A stretch of DNA of 64,000 bases from Pseudomonas fluorescens (GTDB lineage: Bacteria > Pseudomonadota > Gammaproteobacteria > Pseudomonadales > Pseudomonadaceae). Of this stretch, positions 9,565 to 17,869 are shown one piece after another. The first letter of the stretch is position 1, and every line of letters begins with the position of its first letter. The stretch covers positions 4,448,326 to 4,512,325 of the forward strand of contig NZ_OZ024668.1 in the NCBI RefSeq assembly GCF_902497775.2, given 5' to 3'. Position numbers and translations under genes: made by a program. The notes under the pieces are model-generated. The model saw only the letters and a program-made list of their open reading frames with translations, was not told where the DNA came from and did no database searches.

Positions 9565-9580
9565 CTGTACAAATAAACAG
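9565..9580. promoter_or_regulatory. LexA (SOS) box upstream of yebG
   Basis: CTGTACAAATAAACAG matches CTGT-N8-ACAG, the gamma-proteobacterial LexA operator. It lies 40 bp upstream of the yebG start; SOS control of yebG is known in enterics. Confidence 0.75.
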
Positions 9581-9620
9581 TATCGAATACATCGATTACC
9601 AAAGGCATGTGAGGTGATGA

Positions 9621-9884
9621 ATGGCCGTCGAAGTGGTATACCGCAGCAGCCGCGACCTGGAGCGCTTGTTCATGGATAAAGCCGAAGCAGACCGTCACGA
9701 CAAGATGCTTGAGCTGGCCGAGCTGCTGGCCGAGGTCCTGAAAAAAGCCGTGCCGTCGCTGAGCGAACAGCAGGTCGAGGATGCCGGTATCTATATGGCG
9801 AAAAACCGCGATGTGTTCGCCAAGGCCTTCAAGAGCCAGCCTGACGCCCTCTCGGAGCTACTGAGCGACAGCGCCGCCGAGTAA
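9621..9884 (+). CDS. yebG: YebG family DNA damage-inducible protein
   Basis: This 87-residue protein begins MAVEVVYRSSRDLERLFMDKAEADRHDKMLE, the conserved YebG pattern, and continues with the helical LAELLAEVLKKAVP segment. YebG is a small SOS-regulated protein of unknown biochemical role. A LexA-type operator lies just upstream, which fits. It converges on the leucine dehydrogenase gene, with only 7 bp between the two stop codons. Confidence 0.92.
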   Translation: MAVEVVYRSSRDLERLFMDKAEADRHDKMLELAELLAEVLKKAVPSLSEQQVEDAGIYMAKNRDVFAKAFKSQPDALSELLSDSAAE

Positions 9885-9891
9885 CCGGCGC

Positions 9892-10911
9892 TCAGCTGTA
9901 GATAAGCCGTTCGGCGAGCATCTGCGCCACCCGCGCCGGCGAGCGTTTCTCGGCCTGGGCGTGGGCAAACACCTCGGTTAACCGCGAAGGTATCCGCGCC
10001 AGGTGCGCGGTAATGGTGCCCAGGTCCTCGCCACGGTGCTTGAGCGCCACGTAGATCAGCCCGCCAGCGTTGATCACATAATCCGGCGCATAGAGGATGC
10101 CGCGGCTTTCCAGCTGGTCGGCCACCTGCAAGGTGGTCAGCTGGTTGTTGGCCGCCCCCGCCACCGCTGCACAGCGCAACTGCATCACACTCTGGCCATT
10201 GAGCACCGGCCCTACCCCGCACGGTGCAAAAATGTCGCAAGGTGTACTGATCAACATCTCATTGGCTACCGGCCGGGCATTGAACTGCTCGATGGCCAGT
10301 TGCACCCGGCCAGGGTCATGGTCACTGACCAGCAACTCGGCGCCGGCGGCGTGCAGCTGCTCGGCCAGGGCATAGCCGACATTGCCCAGCCCCTGCACAG
10401 CGATACGCAAGCCTTCGAGGTTATCGCTGCCCAGACGCGCCATCGAGGTGGCGCGAATGCCGGCGAACACGCCCATGGCCGCATGGGGTGACGGGTCGCC
10501 GGCAGCGGTGGTGCTGGTGACGTGCTGGGTGGTCTGGGCGATGCAATCCATGTCCAGGGTCGAGGTGCCGCTGTCCACCGCGGTAATGAAGCGCCCCTGC
10601 AGGGTTTCGACAAAGCGCCCGAACGCCTCGAACAAGGCCGCGCGGTTTTCCACATGGGGGTTGCGAATGATCACCGCCTTGCCGCCGCCCAACGGCAGCC
10701 CTGCCAGGGCGGCCTTGTAGCTCATGCCCTGGGCCAGGCGAATGGCGTCGATCATGGCGCTGTCGTCGTCCGGGTAAGCCAGGTAGCGACAGCCTCCCAT
10801 GGCCGGGCCCAGGTGTTCGCTATGAATGGCGACCACTGCTTTGAGGCCGGTCGGTGGGTCGATGCACAGGTGCAGCGACTGCGTGCGGGTGCTTTGCATG
10901 AGAGCGAACAT
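9892..10911 (-). CDS. ldh: Leucine dehydrogenase (Glu/Leu/Phe/Val dehydrogenase family)
   Basis: This NAD-dependent oxidative deaminase acts on branched-chain amino acids. The 339-residue protein has the N-terminal substrate domain with GPAMGGCRY and the catalytic lysine in LPLGGGKAVI, followed by a Rossmann domain with GLGNVG. Length and order match bacterial leucine dehydrogenases. The ATG at 10911 has an AGGAG site 7-8 bp upstream. Phenylalanine or valine specificity cannot be excluded from sequence alone. Confidence 0.88.
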   Translation of the reverse strand: MFALMQSTRTQSLHLCIDPPTGLKAVVAIHSEHLGPAMGGCRYLAYPDDDSAMIDAIRLAQGMSYKAALAGLPLGGGKAVIIRNPHVENRAALFEAFGRFVETLQGRFITAVDSGTSTLDMDCIAQTTQHVTSTTAAGDPSPHAAMGVFAGIRATSMARLGSDNLEGLRIAVQGLGNVGYALAEQLHAAGAELLVSDHDPGRVQLAIEQFNARPVANEMLISTPCDIFAPCGVGPVLNGQSVMQLRCAAVAGAANNQLTTLQVADQLESRGILYAPDYVINAGGLIYVALKHRGEDLGTITAHLARIPSRLTEVFAHAQAEKRSPARVAQMLAERLIYS

Positions 10912-11036
10912 CGACAGGCTCCTCGATGAGGTGCTGATCCCAGTATAGGTCGCGCTTTGGCGCCCGATGACAACACTCGGACCACTGGACGAAAGGCCGC
11001 GCCAGCGCTACAACAGAAGCTTGAGCGGAGGTTGTC

Positions 11037-11843
11037 ATGAACCCACGTAGTGCCTGTCTGGCTTGCCTTGAGCGTGACCCGGTCGCCCTGCTGGAAGCGG
11101 CGCTGTGGATCGCCGCCGAACACGATGACAGCGTGGTGCCAGCGCAGGTACTGGCCGAGGTTCAGGCCCTGCAACAGGAGGTCAGCGCCGGGCTGCCGAT
11201 GCTGCCGCTCAGCGAGCTGGCCCAGCCTTTGCTGCGCCGCCTCAACGCCCTGGGCTTCCAGCAGGACGAGTACCACCCCCTGCGGCCCCAGGCGGCGCTG
11301 CTCGACAAGGTCATGCAGCGTCGTCGCGGCCAGCCACTGGCCCTGGCCCTGCTGACCCTGGAGCTGGCCCGCGGCCTGTCGATCCCCCTTGAAGGCGTGA
11401 ACTTCCCCGGGCACTTCCTCTTGCGCGTGCCGGGTGCCGATCACCTGCTCGATCCTTGTGGCGGCCGGCGCCTGTACCCGGCCGATTGCCGCGAGCTGTT
11501 GGGCCGTCAGTTCGGTCCGCAATTGGCCCTGAGTGCCGACCACCTGCTGACTGCCAGCCCGCTGCAAATGCTCCAGCGCCTGTCACGCAACCTGCGCCAG
11601 CTGCATGCCAGCCAAGACGATCACCTGGAAGCCCTGAAGGACGCCGAACGGGTGTTGCAGCTCGGCCCGGGCACCGCCGCCGACTACATGGCCCGTGCCA
11701 CCCTGTATCAGCACCTGGAGTGCCCCCAGGCCGAACGCTTCGACCTGGAGCACGCCTTGCTGCTCAGCGACGATCCAATCCAGCGCTTGCGCCTGACTGA
11801 ACGCCTGAGTCATCTGCCACCGGTGTCGCGGTCGGTGCACTGA
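11037..11843 (+). CDS. SirB1-family transglutaminase-like/TPR protein
   Basis: This 268-residue protein belongs to the SirB1/transglutaminase-like family with a C-terminal TPR-like region. Visible family features are RRGQPLALALLTLELARGLSIPLEGVNFPGHFLLRV (about residues 100-135) and the repeat-like LKDAERVLQLGPGTAADYMARATLYQHLEC near 200-230. The Cys expected of an active transglutaminase is not at the usual place, so the protein is probably non-catalytic. Its last 80 bp overlap the 3' end of the opposing MFS transporter gene. Function is unknown. Confidence 0.8.
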   Translation: MNPRSACLACLERDPVALLEAALWIAAEHDDSVVPAQVLAEVQALQQEVSAGLPMLPLSELAQPLLRRLNALGFQQDEYHPLRPQAALLDKVMQRRRGQPLALALLTLELARGLSIPLEGVNFPGHFLLRVPGADHLLDPCGGRRLYPADCRELLGRQFGPQLALSADHLLTASPLQMLQRLSRNLRQLHASQDDHLEALKDAERVLQLGPGTAADYMARATLYQHLECPQAERFDLEHALLLSDDPIQRLRLTERLSHLPPVSRSVH

Positions 11844-13158
11844 GAGCCTCGGCCGGGCTGCGTACCTGAATGATCAACAGCGCCGCCAGCACTGCCGGGA
11901 TCGCGCAAAAGAAGAATATCTGCTCGACCGGCAACTGCATGGCCAGCAGCAGGCTGCCGAACAGCGGCCCGAGAATCGAGCCGAAACGCCCTACCCCCAA
12001 CGCCCAGCCGGTGCCGGTGGCACGCACCTGGGCCGGGTAGAAGTTGCTGGTAAAAGCATTGAGCGTCAGCTGCCCACCGATGATGCAGAAGCCGGCGGCA
12101 AACACGCAGACTACCAGCCAGCGCGGGTTGTCGTGATTCAGGCCGACCAGCACGGTAAACACCGCCGCCGCCAGCAGCACGGCGCTGAGCAGGCGCACCT
12201 TGCGCTTCAGGCGGTCGGCGAACCAGGCCATGAACACCGCGCCGAGGGTGCCGGCAAAGAGGAACATCGAAGTCACCAGGTTAGCCTGGTTCAGGGCCAG
12301 GCCGCTTTCCAGCAACAGCGAGGGCAGCCAGCTGATCATGAAGTACAAGAGGATCAGGCTGACGAAGAAGGTCGACCAGATCAGCAGGGTCGGCCTGGCG
12401 TAGCCGTCACGAAACAGCGCCACCAGCGTAAGTTTGTTCTGGTTCTCTTCCAGCGCCTGCACACTGGCCGCAGGTGGCTGCCAGCCCGGTAGCATCTTGG
12501 CCGTGACCTTGAGCAGGCGCGCATAGGGCGGCGCATCACGCAGCAAGCGTGGCAAGGATTCTGGCAGGTACAGGGCCAGGAACGGAAACAGCAGCAACGG
12601 CGCCACACCGCCGGCAAGAAACACCGACTGCCAGCCGAAGCTGTCGATAAACCCAGCGGCAACGAAGCCACCTGCTGCGCCACCGAACGAGAAGCCACAC
12701 GCAGCCAGGGTCACCATCAAGGTGCGCAAGCGCGGCGGCGCATATTCGGACATCAGCGCCATGGCGCTGGGCATCGCCCCGCCCATGCCGATGCCGCAGA
12801 CAAACCGCGCCAGCATCAAGCTGTTGAGCGAGTTGGCGAACACCATCAGTACGGTCAGGCTGGAATACAACAGCACACAGCACAACAGCACCCGGCGCAC
12901 GCCAAAGCGATCCGCCAACGGCGTCACCGCCAGCGAACCCAAGGTCAGGCCCAGCAGGTTGGCGCTGAACACCGGCCCGAACGCGGCCTTCTCCAGGCCC
13001 CAGTCCTGGGCCAGAGAAGGAATCACATAGCCCAGCACCTGAGCATCATAACCATCGGTAACCAACAACAAGGCGAGTAACAACAACAGCAACCACTGAT
13101 AACGCGACACGGGCCGGGCATCCAGCGCCGAGCGAAAGCTGGCAATCTGATTGTGCAT
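11764..13158 (-). CDS. MFS transporter, aromatic acid:H+ symporter family
   Basis: This 464-residue, 12-helix major facilitator resembles the AAHS group (PcaK, BenK, MhpT). The TM1 motif LLVTDGYDAQVLGYVIPSLAQDWG and the loop 2-3 motif PLADRFGVRR are visible. It lies 51 bp after maiA and reads in the same direction as hmgA-hmgB-maiA, so it probably imports homogentisate or a related aromatic acid; the substrate is inferred. The start has an AAGG site. Its end overlaps the opposing SirB1-like gene by 80 bp. Confidence 0.85.
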   Translation of the reverse strand: MHNQIASFRSALDARPVSRYQWLLLLLLALLLVTDGYDAQVLGYVIPSLAQDWGLEKAAFGPVFSANLLGLTLGSLAVTPLADRFGVRRVLLCCVLLYSSLTVLMVFANSLNSLMLARFVCGIGMGGAMPSAMALMSEYAPPRLRTLMVTLAACGFSFGGAAGGFVAAGFIDSFGWQSVFLAGGVAPLLLFPFLALYLPESLPRLLRDAPPYARLLKVTAKMLPGWQPPAASVQALEENQNKLTLVALFRDGYARPTLLIWSTFFVSLILLYFMISWLPSLLLESGLALNQANLVTSMFLFAGTLGAVFMAWFADRLKRKVRLLSAVLLAAAVFTVLVGLNHDNPRWLVVCVFAAGFCIIGGQLTLNAFTSNFYPAQVRATGTGWALGVGRFGSILGPLFGSLLLAMQLPVEQIFFFCAIPAVLAALLIIQVRSPAEALSAPTATPVADDSGVQSGASAGLDRR

Positions 13159-13209
13159 CGCAAGGTACCTTTTATTGTTATGGGTATCAGGTGCGGGCAG
13201 CAGCGAGGT

Positions 13210-13836
13210 TTATGGCGTGTCGGGCTGCCTCGACGGGTGGGCCTGGGCAAACGCCGAATGCTCCTCGGCCAGGGCGGCGACCCGGCGGATGCGCGCAAAG
13301 CCACTAAGGTCGATGTTGAAGCGCTCGGCCGCGTACAGCTGCGGGATCAGGTAAACATCGGCCAACCCCGGCTCGTCGCCAAAGCAAAAGCCTTGATCAC
13401 CGATCAACTGCTCGACCGCAGCCAGGCCCAGGCTGATCCAGTGGCCAATCCACTGGTTGACCTGGGCGTCGTCATGGCCCAGGCCACGCAGCTGGTTGAG
13501 CACACTGACGTTGTGCAGCGGATGGATATCGCAGCCGATCAGCGCCGCCACGCCACGGGCCTGGGCCCGGCGAACCGGGTCCTGCGGCAACAGCGCCGGC
13601 TGTGGATAAACCTCTTCCAGGTACTCGATGATCGCCGGCGACTGCACCAGCAGCTCACCGGAATCGACCTTCAGCGCCGGCACCCGCCCTTGCGGGTTGA
13701 GGGCCAGGAAGTGTGCTTCGCGCTGCTCTCCCTTGAGCAGGTTGACCGGCAACTGCTGGACGTCCAGCTGCTTGAGCGCCAGGGCAATCCGCACCCGGTA
13801 GGATGAAGTCGAGCGGTAGTAGGTAAAGAGTTCCAT
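13210..13836 (-). CDS. maiA: Maleylacetoacetate isomerase
   Basis: This zeta-class glutathione transferase isomerises maleylacetoacetate to fumarylacetoacetate. The 208-residue protein starts MELFTYYRSTSSYRVRIALALKQL, whose SSYRVR motif is the zeta-class active site, and contains NPQGRVPAL and the QSPAIIEYLEE glutathione-binding turn. It lies 12 bp after fumarylacetoacetase in the hmg operon. It is also called hmgC in P. putida. Confidence 0.95.
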   Translation of the reverse strand: MELFTYYRSTSSYRVRIALALKQLDVQQLPVNLLKGEQREAHFLALNPQGRVPALKVDSGELLVQSPAIIEYLEEVYPQPALLPQDPVRRAQARGVAALIGCDIHPLHNVSVLNQLRGLGHDDAQVNQWIGHWISLGLAAVEQLIGDQGFCFGDEPGLADVYLIPQLYAAERFNIDLSGFARIRRVAALAEEHSAFAQAHPSRQPDTP

Positions 13837-13848
13837 GGCCCTGCCCTC

Positions 13849-15141
13849 TCAGCGTGCCGGAAGGATCTTGCCGCGGCACTCGCCGAAGCCGATCGAAGCC
13901 ACACCGTCGCGCTTGCAACGGGCGCGCAGGATGATCTCGTCGCCGTCTTCGAGGAACTTGCGCACCTCGCCGGACGCCAGCTCCACCGGCTCCTTGCCGC
14001 CCTGGGTGATTTCCAGCAGGCTGCCGAACTGGCCAGGCTGGGCACCCGACAAGGTGCCGGAACCGAACAGGTCGCCCGGCTGCAGTTGGCAACCGTTGAC
14101 GCTGTGGTGGGCAACCATCTGCGCCACGGTCCAGTACATGCTCAGGGTGTTGCTCAGGGTCAGGCGATGGGCTGGCAGGTTCTGCTCACGCATGCGCTCG
14201 GTCAGCAGCAGCACTTCCAGTTCGATATCAAAGGCGCCGTTGGCCTGGTCGTTGTTGTCGAGCAGGTACGACAGCGGCTGCGGGTCACCCTCCGGGCGCG
14301 CCGGCTGGGCGCAGCGGAACGGCTCCAGGGCTTCGGCGGTCACCACCCACGGGGAGATGGTGGAAATGAAGCTCTTGGACAGGAACGGGCCCAGTGGCTG
14401 GTATTCCCAGGCCTGGATATCGCGCGCAGACCAGTCGTTGAGCAGGCAGAAGCCGGCGATGTGTTCAGCGGCTTCGGCCACCGGAATCGAATCGCCCATG
14501 TCGTTGCCCTGACCAATCCAGATGCCCAGTTCCAGCTCGTAGTCCAGGCGCGCGCACGGGCCGAAGCTAGGCTCGGTCTGGCCGGCGGGCAGGGTCTGGC
14601 CTTTTGGCCGGCGCACATCGGTGCCCGATGGGCGAATGGTCGAGGCGCGGCCGTGATAGCCGATCGGCACGTACTTATAGTTGGGCAGCAACGGGTTGTC
14701 GGGGCGGAACAGCTTGCCGACGTTCTTGGCATGCTCGATGCCGACATAGAAGTCGGTGTAGTCGCCGATGCGCGCCGGCAGGTGCAACTGGCACTCGCTG
14801 ACCGGGTACAGCAGCGGCTTGAGCGCGGCCTGGTGTTGGCTGTGCTCACCGAGCAGCTCCAGCAGACGTTGGCGCAGGGCCACACGTGCACCACGGCCGA
14901 GGGCGAAGAAAGCATTCAGCGCGCCACCACGGGTGGCTTCGACTGCAGCACGGGCCTGGCCGTCGAACAGGCCGGCGGCCAGCACCGCTTCCAGGTCGAG
15001 AATGGCATCGCCGATGGCCACGCCACAGCGCGGCGCCTGGTCCTTGCGGCTGAAGATGCCCAGGGGCAGGTTCTGCAGCGGGAAGTCGCCGTGACCGTTG
15101 GCGTGTTCGACCCAACTGCGGGCAAGGGCGGACTGATTCAT
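13849..15141 (-). CDS. hmgB: Fumarylacetoacetase
   Basis: Fumarylacetoacetate hydrolase (fahA/hmgB, 430 aa) splits fumarylacetoacetate into fumarate and acetoacetate. It has the N-terminal SH3-like domain (FPLQNLPLGIFSR), DYTDFYVGIEHAKNVGKLFRP with the catalytic region, and the metal-binding ARLDYELELGIWIG segment. The gene starts 3 bp after hmgA, so translation is likely coupled. Family and pathway placement are firm. Confidence 0.97.
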   Translation of the reverse strand: MNQSALARSWVEHANGHGDFPLQNLPLGIFSRKDQAPRCGVAIGDAILDLEAVLAAGLFDGQARAAVEATRGGALNAFFALGRGARVALRQRLLELLGEHSQHQAALKPLLYPVSECQLHLPARIGDYTDFYVGIEHAKNVGKLFRPDNPLLPNYKYVPIGYHGRASTIRPSGTDVRRPKGQTLPAGQTEPSFGPCARLDYELELGIWIGQGNDMGDSIPVAEAAEHIAGFCLLNDWSARDIQAWEYQPLGPFLSKSFISTISPWVVTAEALEPFRCAQPARPEGDPQPLSYLLDNNDQANGAFDIELEVLLLTERMREQNLPAHRLTLSNTLSMYWTVAQMVAHHSVNGCQLQPGDLFGSGTLSGAQPGQFGSLLEITQGGKEPVELASGEVRKFLEDGDEIILRARCKRDGVASIGFGECRGKILPAR

Positions 15142-15144
15142 GGG

Positions 15145-16446
15145 TTATCTCCGATTCGGGGTAAAGGTGCTCGGCAACGAGGCCCAGCAACTATCGTAGT
15201 CGGCCTGCAATTGCGGGCATTCGAGCGCATGACGGCTCGGGCGCAGCACCTGGCTGGTTTCGAACATGAACGCCATGGTGTTGTCGATCTTGTTCGGTGC
15301 AAGCTCGGTGGCGATGGCCTTGCTGCAGGTCTCGGCATCCGGGCCGTGGGCGCTCATGCAGCTGTGCAGCGAGGCACCGCCGGGCAGGAAGCCTTCGGCC
15401 TTGGCGTCGTACTCGCCCTTGATCAGGCCCATGAACTCGTTCATCAGGTTGCGGTGGAACCACGGTGGACGGAAAGTGTTCTCGGCCACCATCCAGCGCG
15501 GCGGGAAGATCACGAAATCCAGGTTGGCCATGCCCGGCACGCTGGTCGGCGAGGTCAGAACAGTGAAGATCGACGGGTCCGGGTGGTCGAAGCTGACCGT
15601 ACCGATGGTGTTGAAGCGGCGCAGGTCATATTTGTACGGCACGTTGTTGCCGTGCCAGGCGACCACGTCCAGCGGCGAATGGTTGAGCTGACAGCCCCAC
15701 AGTTCGCCGAGGAACTTCTGAACCAGCTGCACCGAGCCGTCGATTTCCTCGTAATGGGCCACCGGCGTCAGAAAATCACGCGGGTTGGCCAGGCCGTTAC
15801 TGCCGATCGGCCCCAGGTCCGGGATGCGCAGTGGCGCACCGTGGTTCTCGGCCAGATAGCCACGGGCCTGGGCGTCGAGCAGTTCGACGCGAAACTTCAG
15901 GCCACGAGGCAGTACGGCGATTTCCAGCGGCTCGACGTCCAGCACGCCCAGCTCGGTGACGATGCGCAGGCGGCCCTGCTCGGGCACCAGCAGCAGTTCG
16001 CCATCGGCATTGAAGAACACCCGCTCCATGGAGCGGTTGGCGCAATAGGTATAGATACTGATGCCCGCCGGTTTTTCACCTGCCGAGTTGGCTGCCATGG
16101 CCACCCAGCCATCAATGAAGTCGGTTGGCTCGCTCGGGATCGGTTGCGGGCTCCAGCGCAGGCGGTTGGGCGTGACCGGGCCCAGCGGACCACCGGCCAG
16201 CTGCCGATCCAGGCGCTCGAAGCGCGGGTGCAGGGCCGAAGGGCGAATGCGGTACAGCCAGGTGCGGCGCAACTCGCTGCGGGCCATGGTAAAGGCCGTG
16301 CCGGAGAACAGTTCGGCATACAGGCCATAGGGGGCTTTTTGCGGCGAGTTCTGTCCGACCGGCAGGGCGCCGGGCAAGGCTTCGCTGGCGAATTCGTTGC
16401 CGAAACCGCTCTGGTAGCCGAGGACAGGGGTGTTATCGAGGTTCAT
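15145..16446 (-). CDS. hmgA: Homogentisate 1,2-dioxygenase
   Basis: HmgA (433 aa) opens the homogentisate ring to maleylacetoacetate with a non-heme iron. The protein starts [29 protein letters not shown], the standard family opening. It contains [14 protein letters not shown] and the [29 protein letters not shown] block holding the iron ligands. It is the first gene of the operon, divergent from hmgR across a 173-bp gap with overlapping palindromes that probably bind HmgR. Confidence 0.97.
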   Translation of the reverse strand: MNLDNTPVLGYQSGFGNEFASEALPGALPVGQNSPQKAPYGLYAELFSGTAFTMARSELRRTWLYRIRPSALHPRFERLDRQLAGGPLGPVTPNRLRWSPQPIPSEPTDFIDGWVAMAANSAGEKPAGISIYTYCANRSMERVFFNADGELLLVPEQGRLRIVTELGVLDVEPLEIAVLPRGLKFRVELLDAQARGYLAENHGAPLRIPDLGPIGSNGLANPRDFLTPVAHYEEIDGSVQLVQKFLGELWGCQLNHSPLDVVAWHGNNVPYKYDLRRFNTIGTVSFDHPDPSIFTVLTSPTSVPGMANLDFVIFPPRWMVAENTFRPPWFHRNLMNEFMGLIKGEYDAKAEGFLPGGASLHSCMSAHGPDAETCSKAIATELAPNKIDNTMAFMFETSQVLRPSRHALECPQLQADYDSCWASLPSTFTPNRR

Positions 16447-16531
16447 CGAGCCTCCGGGCCCAGTGCAGGCCGGTCAATGGCAGTGGGCTGCGGGCCTTGA
16501 AAGGGTGGCAGCGCTTCTGCGTTATTTTTAT

Positions 16532-16557
16532 CGTAATTACATTACGCATAACGTAAT
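16532..16557. promoter_or_regulatory. Overlapping palindromes, probable HmgR operator
   Basis: Three CGTAAT/ATTACG half-sites form two overlapping palindromes: CGTAAT-N3-ATTACG (16532-16546) and the 17-bp ATTACG-N5-CGTAAT (16541-16557). IclR-type HmgR of P. putida is reported to bind a 17-bp palindrome between hmgA and hmgR; the location fits. Confidence 0.7.
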
Positions 16558-16619
16558 TTGATTGGTGAAGACCGTCAAGCTATAAAGACGCCCATTGAAC
16601 TCCCCGGATCGACTCCCCC

Positions 16620-17411
16620 ATGGCCAAAGCCAGCTCCCCCGCCGACAGCTCCGGCAAACAGAAGGTCCGCTCGGCCGAGGTCGGCACCGACATCCTCAAG
16701 GCCCTGGCCCAACTGTCGCCATCTACCTCACTGTCACGCCTGGCCGAACACGTCGACATGCCGGCGAGCAAGGTTCACCGTTACCTGCAGGCCTTGATTG
16801 CCAGCGGCTTTGCCGAACAGAACCCGGCCACCAACCATTACGGGCTGGGTCGCGAAGCCCTGCGCGTGGGCTTGGCCGCACTGGGCGGGATGGACGTGTT
16901 GAAAGAGGCGACGCTGCCGCTGTCGCAACTGCGCGATGAGCTCAACGAAAGCTGCTTCATTGCCGTCTGGGGCAATCAGGGCGCGACCGTGGTCAATATC
17001 GAGCCGGCGGTGCGCGCAGTTACCGTGGTGACCCAGATCGGTTCGGTGTTGCCCTTGCTCACCTCCTCGACCGGCCTGGTGTTCGGCGCCTACCTGCCGG
17101 AGCGCGAAACCATCGAACTGCGCGAGCAGGAGCTGGCCGCTTCCGGCCACAGCTTCAGCGACTACCAAGCATTGTTTGCAACGATCCGCCAGCGCGGCCT
17201 GCACCATGTTCATGGCCTGCTGATGCCGGGCGTCGATGCGCTGTCGGCACCGGTGTTCAATGCGGTGGGCAAGATTGCCGCGGTGCTGACCGTGGTCGGG
17301 CCAACCTCGATCTTCCATGCCGACGAGCAGGGGCCGGCAGCGCAGCGGCTATTGGCAGCGACGAAGCTGATCAGCTGGCGCATGGGCTACGAAGAAGCAC
17401 CTGCCGAGTAA
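16620..17411 (+). CDS. hmgR: IclR-family repressor of homogentisate genes
   Basis: This 263-residue IclR-type regulator has a winged helix-turn-helix at about residues 20-85 (SLSRLAEHVDMPASKVHRYLQALIASGFAEQ) and the C-terminal effector domain with LTSSTGLVFGAYLPERE. Its position divergent from hmgA identifies it as HmgR, which in P. putida represses the hmg genes and is released by homogentisate. Ligand and targets here are inferred from that model. The start ATG at 16620 lies 60 bp after the palindromic operators. Confidence 0.92.
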   Translation: MAKASSPADSSGKQKVRSAEVGTDILKALAQLSPSTSLSRLAEHVDMPASKVHRYLQALIASGFAEQNPATNHYGLGREALRVGLAALGGMDVLKEATLPLSQLRDELNESCFIAVWGNQGATVVNIEPAVRAVTVVTQIGSVLPLLTSSTGLVFGAYLPERETIELREQELAASGHSFSDYQALFATIRQRGLHHVHGLLMPGVDALSAPVFNAVGKIAAVLTVVGPTSIFHADEQGPAAQRLLAATKLISWRMGYEEAPAE

Positions 17412-17469
17412 ACTTCTTCACAGACGATCACAGTCTTTCATCACGCCAGCACTTAAGCTAGCCAGCGGG

Positions 17470-17494
17470 CACTGTTACTAGAGTTGTAACAGTG
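17470..17494. promoter_or_regulatory. Perfect 25-bp inverted repeat, unknown operator
   Basis: Arms CACTGTTAC and GTAACAGTG are separated by 7 bp. The symmetry and AT-rich spacer suggest a dimeric regulator site. It lies 59 bp after the hmgR stop and upstream of the possible small RNA; the cognate protein is unknown. Confidence 0.5.
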
Positions 17495-17499
17495 AATGT

Positions 17500-17710
17500 C
17501 ACAATCGGCTATTTTTCCACACCGGTCAGCGGCTTATCCTGAACTCACTTGCACAGCACTGGCCAAACTCTCAAGCCAGCTGTCTAATCCGGGCCTTTTG
17601 AGCGTGAACACCCCGCCCCCTGCGACCGGCAAGACCAGGTTCACCGACGTTGATTTTGAAGCTCCTTGATCTGCGTCTTACTTGGCCGCTGCACTGCAGC
17701 GGCCTTTTTT
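17500..17710 (+). ncRNA. Candidate small RNA (unassigned)
   Basis: An intergenic stretch without a reading frame lies between a perfect operator-like repeat and a strong rho-independent terminator that is 270 bp past the hmgR stop. That is further than expected for hmgR itself. The -10-like TATCCT at 17535-17540 is weak and no sRNA family is recognised. The call rests on architecture only. Confidence 0.3.
17684..17710 (+). terminator. Rho-independent terminator
   Basis: The stem GGCCGCTGCA / TGCAGCGGCC (17684-17693 with 17695-17704) is followed by six T. It ends either hmgR transcription or an sRNA. Confidence 0.85.
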
Positions 17711-17715
17711 ATGGC

Positions 17716-17850
17716 TCTTCACGGAATCCAGGGTTGGGATGTTGAGGCTGCGAGTTTATCCATTCAGTGTGGGGCCAACAGCGGCGCCACACCGAATGGA
17801 TAAGCCCGCAACCCAACCCAAGAATCATAGCCCCCGGGATTCCGTGAAGA
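17716..17850. repeat. MITE-like element with 14-bp terminal inverted repeats
   Basis: The ends are perfect 14-bp inverted repeats (TCTTCACGGAATCC at 17716-17729 and its complement at 17837-17850). Inside is a second 17-bp inverted pair with one mismatch (17756-17772 with 17787-17803) and a GGGTTGGG/CCCAACCC pair. The 135-bp unit can fold into one long hairpin and carries no gene. It is not the REP family seen elsewhere in the window. Confidence 0.55.
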
Positions 17851-17869
17851 ACCTTTTTATGCCCGCGAT

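Larger units (their letters stand above)
17412..17869. other. Gene-free region with regulatory repeat, terminator and hairpin element
   Basis: No credible protein gene is present. From left to right it holds a perfect 9-7-9 inverted repeat (17470-17494), about 190 bp of unassigned sequence, a strong plus-strand terminator (17684-17710) and a MITE-like hairpin element (17716-17850). The middle could be a small RNA gene. Confidence 0.6.

Noticed and set aside
14086..16500. 804-codon open frame on the plus strand
   Set aside because: It is antisense to hmgA and hmgB, which are clearly real.
17500..17710. RsmX/Y/Z-type sRNA
   Set aside because: The repeated GGA motifs in hairpin loops and the upstream GacA box expected of that family are not visible.
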